From: Clostridiales bacterium
GTDB taxonomy: Bacteria; Bacillota_A; Clostridia; Christensenellales; Aristaeellaceae
Assembly: GCA_012514855.1 (NCBI GenBank)
Contig: JAAYZL010000197.1
Coordinates: 1 to 6,544, forward strand
DNA: 6,544 bases
Direction: 5' to 3'
Numbering within the stretch: position 1 is the stretch's first letter; every line of letters starts with the position of its first letter. A program made the position numbers and the translations under genes. The notes below the pieces were generated by a model, which was given only the letters and a program-made list of their open reading frames with translations, made no database searches and had not been told where the DNA came from. This document shows positions 1 through 4,907 of this stretch, piece by piece.

Positions 1-348
1 ATCGGCATGACGCACTGGCAGACGATGACCTCGGTCGTGCTCCCGCAGGCGATCCGAAACATCATGCCCTCGATCGGCAACGAGTTCGTCGTCAACATCA
101 AGGACTCGAGCGTCTTGAACGTCATCTCGGTCACGGAGCTGTTCTTCCAGGGAAAGTCGGCCACCGGCACCTATTACAAGTACTTCGAGGTCTACTTCAT
201 CATCGCGCTGATCTACCTCGCGCTTACGTTCACCGTCACCAGGCTTCTGCGCTTTATCGAGAAGAAGATGGACGGGCCGGAGAACTACACGATCCACGGC
301 TCGCAGTCCGACAGCCGCGCGGCGATCCCCGTCAGGAAGGAGGACTAG
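1..348 (+). CDS. Polar amino-acid ABC transporter permease, 3' part (HisM/GlnP type)
   Basis: This is the C-terminal 115 residues of an inner-membrane permease that would import a polar amino acid together with the ATPase encoded just downstream. The reading frame is open from base 1 (Ile-Gly before the first visible Met), so the true start lies outside the window. The sequence GMTHWQTMTSVVLPQAIRN, followed by PSIGNEFVVNIKDSS, is the conserved cytoplasmic coupling-loop (EAA-type) region of the HisM/GlnP family, which contacts the ATPase. A hydrophobic helix around window residues 62-84 (YFIIALIYLALTFTV) is the last membrane span. It is followed by a basic RLLRFIEKK stretch and a hydrophilic tail of about 25 residues. 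The Shine-Dalgarno site of the next gene lies inside the last codons. The substrate cannot be read from this fragment; glutamine, glutamate/aspartate, cystine or a basic amino acid are all possible. Confidence 0.9.
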   Translation: MGMTHWQTMTSVVLPQAIRNIMPSIGNEFVVNIKDSSVLNVISVTELFFQGKSATGTYYKYFEVYFIIALIYLALTFTVTRLLRFIEKKMDGPENYTIHGSQSDSRAAIPVRKED

Positions 349-351
349 CGG

Positions 352-1083
352 ATGGAAAGCGTCATCGAGGTCATCCACCTGCGAAAGTCGTTCGGGAACA
401 ACCCGGTGCTCATGGACATCGACTTTGCCGCGAGGAAGGGCGAGGTAACCTGCATCATCGGCTCGTCCGGCTCCGGAAAGAGCACGCTGCTTCGCTGCAT
501 CAACCTGCTCGAGCTCCCCGACGCCGGCGAAATCCGCTTCCACGGCAAGGACATACAGTCGGGCGCGCTGTCGCTCGCGCAGTACAACGCGCGCGTCGGC
601 ATGATCTTCCAGCAGTTCAACCTGTTCAACAACATGACGGTGCTGAAAAACTGCATGGTGGGGCAGATGAAGGTGCTCGGGAGAAGCGCCGCCGAGAGCG
701 AGCAGAACGCGATGAAGTACCTTAAGAAGGTCGGCATGGAGCGCTACACAGGCGCGAAGCCCAGGCAGCTCTCCGGCGGGCAGAAGCAGCGCGTGGCGAT
801 CGCGCGCGCTCTCTCGATGGACCCCGAGGTGCTGCTGTTCGACGAGCCGACCTCGTCGCTCGACCCGGAGATGGTCGGCGAGGTGCTCGCCGTCATGCAG
901 GATCTGGCCAAGAGCGGGCTGACGATGCTCGTCGTGACGCACGAGATGGGCTTTGCCAGAACCGTCGCCGACAACGTCGTGTTCATGGACAACGGCGTGA
1001 TCGCCGAGGAGGGGCCGCCGGGCGACGTGCTCGTCAACCCGAAGCATCCCCGGCTCAGGGAGTTCCTCGCGAGCGTGTTGTGA
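352..1083 (+). CDS. Polar amino-acid ABC transporter ATP-binding protein (GlnQ/HisP type)
   Basis: Complete 243-residue ATPase that would power the permease encoded immediately upstream; this is the usual length for the GlnQ/HisP family. All nucleotide-binding motifs are present: Walker [10 protein letters not shown] at residues 37-45, Q-loop Q87/Q88 in [11 protein letters not shown] signature LSGGQ at 140-144, Walker B LLFDEP at 161-166, D-loop SSLD at 168-171, and H-loop His197 in [17 protein letters not shown] and THEMGFAR are typical of polar amino-acid importers. The ATG at 352 is supported by a strong AGGAAGGAGG site at 334-343, 8 nt upstream, inside the end of the permease gene. Only three bases separate the two genes, so they are surely co-transcribed. 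No substrate-binding protein gene is visible; it may lie upstream of the window. The protein looks functional with nothing missing. Confidence 0.96.
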   Translation: MESVIEVIHLRKSFGNNPVLMDIDFAARKGEVTCIIGSSGSGKSTLLRCINLLELPDAGEIRFHGKDIQSGALSLAQYNARVGMIFQQFNLFNNMTVLKNCMVGQMKVLGRSAAESEQNAMKYLKKVGMERYTGAKPRQLSGGQKQRVAIARALSMDPEVLLFDEPTSSLDPEMVGEVLAVMQDLAKSGLTMLVVTHEMGFARTVADNVVFMDNGVIAEEGPPGDVLVNPKHPRLREFLASVL

Positions 1084-1113
1084 GGCGGGGCCGCCCTCCA
1101 GTGTAAAAACTTC

Positions 1114-1153
1114 GCGGGAGTATATCGGGTTTGGCATACCGATATGCTCCCGC
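1114..1153 (+). repeat. Strong 15-bp hairpin downstream of the ABC operon
   Basis: The arms 1114-1128 (GCGGGAGTATATCGG) and 1139-1153 (CCGATATGCTCCCGC) pair over 15 bp with a single U-G wobble and a 10-base loop, starting about 30 nt after the ATPase stop codon. No T-run follows, so it is not a classical intrinsic terminator. It could protect the 3' end of the ABC transporter mRNA, act as a terminator without a U-tract, or be a protein-binding site in DNA. The second arm contains a smaller palindrome, GCATA-ccga-TATGC, at 1134-1147. Confidence 0.6.
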
Positions 1154-1268
1154 TCCATATGCCCCGGCCGCGGAAGGGGCCGCAGCGCCGCGCGGAGGGA
1201 GCCGGTTAACGGAAACTCCGCTTGACCCGAAAGCGGAGTTTAAAATACAATATCGGTATGGGTATGCC
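1122..1268. repeat. Repeated ATATCGG / GGTATG words in both orientations (possible operator sites)
   Basis: ATATCGG occurs at 1122-1128 and 1250-1256, and inverted (CCGATAT) at 1139-1145. CATACCGATAT at 1135-1145 is the exact reverse complement of ATATCGGTATG at 1250-1260. GGTATG is also tandemly repeated at 1255-1260 and 1261-1266, and GGCATACC (1133-1140) is the reverse complement of GGTATGCC (1261-1268). The right-hand copy sits about 40-50 bases upstream of the predicted -10 box, where an activator or repressor could bind. This is a pattern seen in the sequence; no known operator consensus is recognised. Confidence 0.35.
1213..1241 (+). terminator. Possible intrinsic terminator: perfect 11-bp hairpin with short T-run
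   Basis: AAACTCCGCTT (1213-1223) pairs perfectly with AAGCGGAGTTT (1231-1241) around a 7-base loop. The core is GC-rich, the stem starts with A's and ends with TTT, then AAAAT follows. It lies between the ABC transporter genes and the extended -10 promoter of the next operon, the expected place for a terminator of the upstream unit. The T-run is only three bases and is part of the stem, so termination may be weak. The same palindrome could instead be an operator. Confidence 0.5.
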
Positions 1269-1306
1269 CTCATGCCGGATTTCTATTTCCCGGTCCGCCG
1301 CCGCCC

Positions 1307-1315
1307 TGGTATAAT
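1307..1315 (+). promoter_or_regulatory. Extended -10 promoter for the mdh-fumC-hdrBCA unit
   Basis: TGGTATAAT is a perfect extended -10 element (TGn followed by consensus TATAAT at 1310-1315). A poor -35 candidate, TTTCCC at 1286-1291, lies 18 bases upstream; the extended -10 would compensate for it. Transcription would begin near 1322 and give a leader of about 37 nt before the ATG at 1359. The two hairpins upstream would therefore not be part of this transcript. The site is AT-rich against a very GC-rich background, which makes a chance match less likely. Confidence 0.75.
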
Positions 1316-1358
1316 GAGCGTGGGCAGAGAGCGCGCAAGAGGGAAGGGAATAAACGCT

Positions 1359-2309
1359 ATGAAGACCAAGATCACCGTGATCGGGGCGGGCAACGTGGGT
1401 TCCACGATCGCCTTCATGATGTCCGTCAAGCACACCGCAGACGAGGTCGTATTGATCGACATCAACGAATCGAAGGCCCTCGGAGAGGCGATGGACATCC
1501 GGCAGGGCGCGCCGCTGGCGGCGCAGCCGGTGTCGGTCTACGCGGGCAGTTACAGGGACGCCGCAGGCTCCGACATCGTCATCATCACCTCCGGCATCCC
1601 GCGAAAGCCCGGCCAGACGCGCATGGACCTCGCGCAGACGAACGTCAACGTCTTGAAGGAGATCGCGCCCGAGATCACGAAGTACGCGCCGGAGGCGACC
1701 TACGTCATCGTCAGCAACCCGGTCGACGTGCTGACCTACGCGTTCCACAGGGTCACCGACATCCCCGCCGAGCGGATCATCGGCAGCGGGACGCTGCTCG
1801 ACACGTCGCGGCTGCGCTCGCGGCTCGCGGAGTACCTGAACGTCAGCGAGAAGAACGTGCACGCCTATGTGTTCGGCGAGCACGGCGACACCGCGTTCAT
1901 CCCGTGGTCGATCGCGCAGGTGTCGACGATCAACCTGCTCGACTACAGGGATCTGATCAAGCTCCGCCACGGCGCGATGACCGACCTCGACTTCGACGAG
2001 ATCGAGAGCTACATGCGCACGTCCGGCTCGAGCATCATCCAGCGCAAGGGCGCGACCTATTACGCGATCGCGATGTCGGTGTGCGGCATCTGCGACTGCC
2101 TGTTCGGCTCGGTCAACGCGGTGTCGTCGGTGTCGACGATGCTCCGCGGCGAGTACGGCATCTCGGACGTGTGCCTGAGCCTGCCGACGATGATCGGCGA
2201 CGGCGAGATCCGCGGGCGGATTCTCCCGAGGCTGACCGACGCCGAGGTCGAGAAGCTGCACATCAGCGCGAACGCCTTGAAGAAGGTCATCGCGAGCCTC
2301 GAAATCTGA
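1359..2309 (+). CDS. mdh: NAD-dependent malate dehydrogenase of the LDH/MDH family (LDH-like scaffold)
   Basis: This 316-residue cytoplasmic enzyme probably interconverts oxaloacetate and malate with NAD(H). The Rossmann motif GAGNVG is at residues 9-14, and Asp34 at the end of the second strand indicates NAD rather than NADP. Catalytic and binding residues of the family are present: Arg88 (LDH Arg109), Asn120 (Asn140), Asp148 (Asp168), Arg151 (Arg171) and His175 (His195, in GEHGD). The residue at LDH position 102, in IPRKPGQTR, is Arg82; arginine here is the hallmark of malate dehydrogenase, whereas lactate dehydrogenase has Gln. Other stretches (GSGTLLDTSRLR, KGATYYAIA with Thr233 at LDH position 246) are LDH-like, so automatic annotation may call it lactate dehydrogenase. 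The ATG at 1359 is chosen because it starts just before the Rossmann strand, has AAGGG at 1344-1348, and follows the promoter; an in-frame ATG at 1131 would add 76 low-complexity residues and precede the promoter. fumC follows after 15 nt, which supports a malate role. Confidence 0.88.
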   Translation: MKTKITVIGAGNVGSTIAFMMSVKHTADEVVLIDINESKALGEAMDIRQGAPLAAQPVSVYAGSYRDAAGSDIVIITSGIPRKPGQTRMDLAQTNVNVLKEIAPEITKYAPEATYVIVSNPVDVLTYAFHRVTDIPAERIIGSGTLLDTSRLRSRLAEYLNVSEKNVHAYVFGEHGDTAFIPWSIAQVSTINLLDYRDLIKLRHGAMTDLDFDEIESYMRTSGSSIIQRKGATYYAIAMSVCGICDCLFGSVNAVSSVSTMLRGEYGISDVCLSLPTMIGDGEIRGRILPRLTDAEVEKLHISANALKKVIASLEI

Positions 2310-2324
2310 CCGGAGGGAAAAAGC

Positions 2325-3695
2325 ATGGAATACCGCGTCGAACGCGACTCGATGGGCGAGGTACGGGTCCCCGCAGACCGCTACTGGGGCGCGCAGACCG
2401 AGCGCAGCCACGAAAATTTCCGGATCGGCACGGAGGTCATGCCGCGCGAGATCACGCACGCGTTCGGCGTCCTCAAGAAGGCGGCGGCGATCGCGAACCG
2501 CCGGCTGAAGCCGGAGAAGATGGACGCGCGCAGGCTTGAAATCATCGCAAAGGCATGCGACGAGGTGATCTCCGGAGAGCTCAACGGCCACTTCCCGCTC
2601 GTCGTCTGGCAGACGGGCAGCGGCACGCAGTCGAACATGAACGCGAACGAGGTCATCGCCAACCGCGGAAACGAGCTCGCGGGCGAGAAATTGCTGCACC
2701 CGAACGACGACATCAACATGTCGCAGAGCTCGAACGACACGTTCCCGACCGCGATGCACATCGCCGCGGTGCTCGGGATCGAGGAAAAGCTGCTGCCGGC
2801 GCTCGACCAATTGCTCCGGACATTTTGCAGGCTCGAAGCCGAGAATGAGGATATCGTCAAGAGCGGCCGCACGCATCTGCAGGACGCGACGCCGATCCGG
2901 TTCTCGCAGGAGATCAGCGGCTGGCGCAACATGCTCGAAAAGGCGCGCGGCATGATCCTGGCGTCGCTTCCGGGGCTTCTCGAGCTCGCGCTCGGCGGAA
3001 CCGCCGTCGGCACGGGGCTCAACGCCCCGGTCGGCTTCGGCGAAGCGGTCGCGGACGCCGTCGCGGAATTGACCGGAAAGCCGTTCGTCACCGCCGGGAA
3101 CAAGTTTCACGCGCTGACGTCGAAGGACGAGCTCGCGTTCGCGCACGGGGCGCTGAAGGCGCTCGCCGCGAACCTGATGAAGATCGCGAACGACGTGCGC
3201 TGGCTCGCGTCCGGCCCGCGCTGCGGCCTCGGCGAGATTTCGATCCCCGAGAACGAGCCCGGCTCGTCGATCATGCCCGGCAAGGTCAACCCGACGCAGT
3301 GCGAGGCGCTGACGATGGTCGCGGTGCAGGTGATGGCGAACGACGTCGCGGTCGGCATCGCCGCGTCGCAGGGGAACTTCGAGCTGAACGTGTTCATGCC
3401 GGTCTTGATCTACAACTTCCTGCAGTCCGTCCGGCTGCTCTCCGATGCGATGGTGTCCTTCGACGGGCACTGCGCGTCCGGCATCGCGGCGAACCGCGAG
3501 AGGATGCGCGCGAACCTGCGCAACTCGCTGATGCTGGCGACCGCACTGAACCCGTACATCGGCTACGACAACGCCGCGAAGACCGTCAAAAAGGCGCACG
3601 CGGAGAACATCTCGCTGAAAGAGGCGTGCGTGGCGCTGGGGTTCCTCACCGCCGAGCGGTTCGACGAGGTGTTCCACCCCGAGCGGATGGTCTGA
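2325..3695 (+). CDS. fumC: Class II fumarate hydratase (fumarase C)
   Basis: This 456-residue, iron-independent, normally homotetrameric enzyme interconverts fumarate and L-malate in the cytoplasm; E. coli FumC is 467 residues. Active-site segments are intact: [12 protein letters not shown] near residues 100-111, SQSSND at 133-138, [10 protein letters not shown] with His184 (His188 in E. coli FumC), and the superfamily signature [10 protein letters not shown] at 313-322, containing the catalytic Ser314 plus Lys320 and Asn322. PTQCEA after the signature and the N-terminal [18 protein letters not shown] are typical of fumarase rather than aspartase, argininosuccinate lyase or adenylosuccinate lyase; aspartase is the nearest alternative and is less likely. 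The ATG at 2325 has GGAGGG at 2312-2317. The gene lies 15 nt after mdh and 25 nt before hdrB, so the three are probably one transcript. Together with the dehydrogenase it forms the oxaloacetate-malate-fumarate branch. Confidence 0.96.
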   Translation: MEYRVERDSMGEVRVPADRYWGAQTERSHENFRIGTEVMPREITHAFGVLKKAAAIANRRLKPEKMDARRLEIIAKACDEVISGELNGHFPLVVWQTGSGTQSNMNANEVIANRGNELAGEKLLHPNDDINMSQSSNDTFPTAMHIAAVLGIEEKLLPALDQLLRTFCRLEAENEDIVKSGRTHLQDATPIRFSQEISGWRNMLEKARGMILASLPGLLELALGGTAVGTGLNAPVGFGEAVADAVAELTGKPFVTAGNKFHALTSKDELAFAHGALKALAANLMKIANDVRWLASGPRCGLGEISIPENEPGSSIMPGKVNPTQCEALTMVAVQVMANDVAVGIAASQGNFELNVFMPVLIYNFLQSVRLLSDAMVSFDGHCASGIAANRERMRANLRNSLMLATALNPYIGYDNAAKTVKKAHAENISLKEACVALGFLTAERFDEVFHPERMV

Positions 3696-3720
3696 AATCC
3701 AACCCAAAGGAGCGTTCTGC

Positions 3721-4506
3721 ATGCGCTATTCGTACTATCCGGGCTGCACGCTGAAGACGAAGGCGAAGGAGCTCGACCGGTATGCCCGGCTGTCGGCCGT
3801 TGCGCTCGGCGTCGAGCTCGAGGAGCTTCCCGCGTGGCAGTGCTGCGGCGCGGTCTATCCGATGGCGAGGGACGAGATCGCGACGCGGCTGTCCGCCGTG
3901 CGCGCGCTGATGTCGGCGCGGGACGCGGGGCAAACGCTCGTGACCGTCTGCTCCGCCTGCCACAACGTGCTCAAACAGACGAACGAGGCGCTCAAGACGG
4001 ACGCGAACTTCCGCATGAAGGTCGACAACTACCTCGACCCCGCCGTTCCGTACGCGGGCGAGGCGAGGGTGATCCACTACCTCGAGCTCCTGCGGGACGA
4101 AATCGGCTTCGACGAGGTCAAAAAGAGGATCGCGAACCCGCTGAAGGGCCGCAAAATCGCCGGCTACTACGGCTGCCTGCTGCTTCGGCCCTCCCCGGTC
4201 ATGGCCTTCGACGACCCGGAGAACCCGCGCGTGCTCGAGGACTTCATACTCACTCTCGGCGCGGAGCCGGTTTTCTACGGCCAGCGCAACGAGTGCTGCG
4301 GGGCGTACGTGGCGCTCGAGGACCGCGCGCAGGCGGAGAAAAGCGCCCGGAAGATCGTCCGGTCCGCCGTGGACGGCGGCGCGGAGACGATCGTGACCGC
4401 GTGCCCGCTGTGCCTATTTAACCTCAAAAACAGCGCGGGCGGGATTCCGGTCAGGTATATCACCGAATTGCTGGCGGAGGCGCTGGGCCTCGGGGAGGGA
4501 GCATGA
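3721..4506 (+). CDS. hdrB: Heterodisulfide reductase-like subunit B (HdrB, two CCG domains)
   Basis: This 261-residue soluble iron-sulfur protein is the predicted substrate-reducing subunit of an HdrABC complex. It holds two full cysteine-rich CCG motifs: C9, C41-C42-G, C77-x2-C80 in the N-terminal half, and C152, C192-C193-G, C228-x2-C231 in the C-terminal half. In methanogen HdrB the two motifs bind two unusual non-cubane [4Fe-4S] clusters that reduce the CoM-S-S-CoB disulfide. All ten cysteines are kept here, so both clusters should form. Bacteria generally lack that heterodisulfide, so the acceptor is unknown. AAAGGAG at 3706-3712 supports the ATG at 3721. The stop codon overlaps the hdrC start (ATGA at 4503-4506), indicating translational coupling and equal production of B and C. 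Related CCG-domain proteins occur in thiol:fumarate reductase (TfrB), which is notable given the neighbouring fumC, and in glycolate oxidase (GlcF) and LutA; the hdrC-hdrA neighbours favour HdrB. Confidence 0.94.
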   Translation: MRYSYYPGCTLKTKAKELDRYARLSAVALGVELEELPAWQCCGAVYPMARDEIATRLSAVRALMSARDAGQTLVTVCSACHNVLKQTNEALKTDANFRMKVDNYLDPAVPYAGEARVIHYLELLRDEIGFDEVKKRIANPLKGRKIAGYYGCLLLRPSPVMAFDDPENPRVLEDFILTLGAEPVFYGQRNECCGAYVALEDRAQAEKSARKIVRSAVDGGAETIVTACPLCLFNLKNSAGGIPVRYITELLAEALGLGEGA

Positions 4507-4889
4507 ACAGGGAAAATCTCCGGGACGCCGTCGCCGAGATCAGCGGCGTAAACCCGCGCAAGTGCATGAAGTGCGGCAAGTGCTCGGGAACCTGCCCGGC
4601 GTATGCCGAGATGGAATACCGCCCGCACCAGATCGTCGCGATGGTCGAGAAGGGCGACATAGAGCCTCTCATGCGCTCTGAGTCGCCGTATCGCTGCCTC
4701 GCGTGCATGGCGTGCGTCGAGCGCTGCCCGCGAAACGTCGAGCCGGCGAAGCTCGTCGAGGCCGTCCGGCTGCTCGTCATCCGCAAACAGGGGCAGAACC
4801 ACATGGCCCCGGACGACATCCCCCCAAAACTCGACCCGGAGCTTCCGCAGCAGGCGATCGTCGCGGCGCTGCGCAAGTACGGAAAGTAA
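4503..4889 (+). CDS. hdrC: Heterodisulfide reductase-like subunit C (HdrC, 2x[4Fe-4S])
   Basis: This small 128-residue ferredoxin-like protein should pass electrons between HdrA and HdrB. Two classical [4Fe-4S] motifs are present: C21-x2-C24-x2-C27-x3-C31-P and C65-x2-C68-x2-C71-x3-C75-P. They are separated by a helical linker with the HdrC-like RPHQIVAMVEKGD stretch. The C-terminal part (DPELPQQAIVAALRKYGK) also resembles bacterial HdrC tails. There is no signal peptide or membrane segment, as expected for the soluble HdrABC form rather than membrane-bound HdrDE. The start overlaps the end of hdrB by four bases, with GGGGAGGGA at 4492-4500 as ribosome binding site. hdrA follows after 18 nt. 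Nothing is missing for function. Confidence 0.94.
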   Translation: MNRENLRDAVAEISGVNPRKCMKCGKCSGTCPAYAEMEYRPHQIVAMVEKGDIEPLMRSESPYRCLACMACVERCPRNVEPAKLVEAVRLLVIRKQGQNHMAPDDIPPKLDPELPQQAIVAALRKYGK

Positions 4890-4907
4890 TCTCAAGGAGA
4901 AGCGACC

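Noticed and set aside
345..737. 130-codon minus-strand open frame opposite the ABC ATPase
   Set aside because: It overlaps the Walker A and Q-loop coding region of a clear ATPase gene on the other strand and shows no recognisable domain or independent ribosome binding site.
1114..1241. Riboswitch or T-box leader for the mdh operon
   Set aside because: The hairpins lie upstream of the predicted transcription start near 1322, the remaining leader is only about 37 nt, and no known riboswitch or T-box core sequence is visible.
1131..1358. 76-residue N-terminal extension of the dehydrogenase from an earlier in-frame ATG at 1131
   Set aside because: The extension is low-complexity, spans a hairpin, the terminator-like palindrome and the extended -10 promoter, and would place the Rossmann motif far from the N-terminus. 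The start at 1359 gives a normal family length and has a ribosome binding site.
1084..1358. Rex (NADH-sensing repressor) operator upstream of mdh
   Set aside because: A match to the TTGTGAAATAATTTCACAA-type palindrome was looked for because redox operons often carry one. Only an isolated GTTAAC at 1205-1210 was found, which is not sufficient.
1206..3722. Very long open frame of 838 codons on the minus strand opposite mdh and fumC
   Set aside because: It is antisense to two clearly recognised enzymes with intact motifs. Its translation is dominated by Arg, Asp, Val, Leu, Ala and His repeats, typical of the complement of GC-rich genes with G/C third positions, and no family is recognisable.
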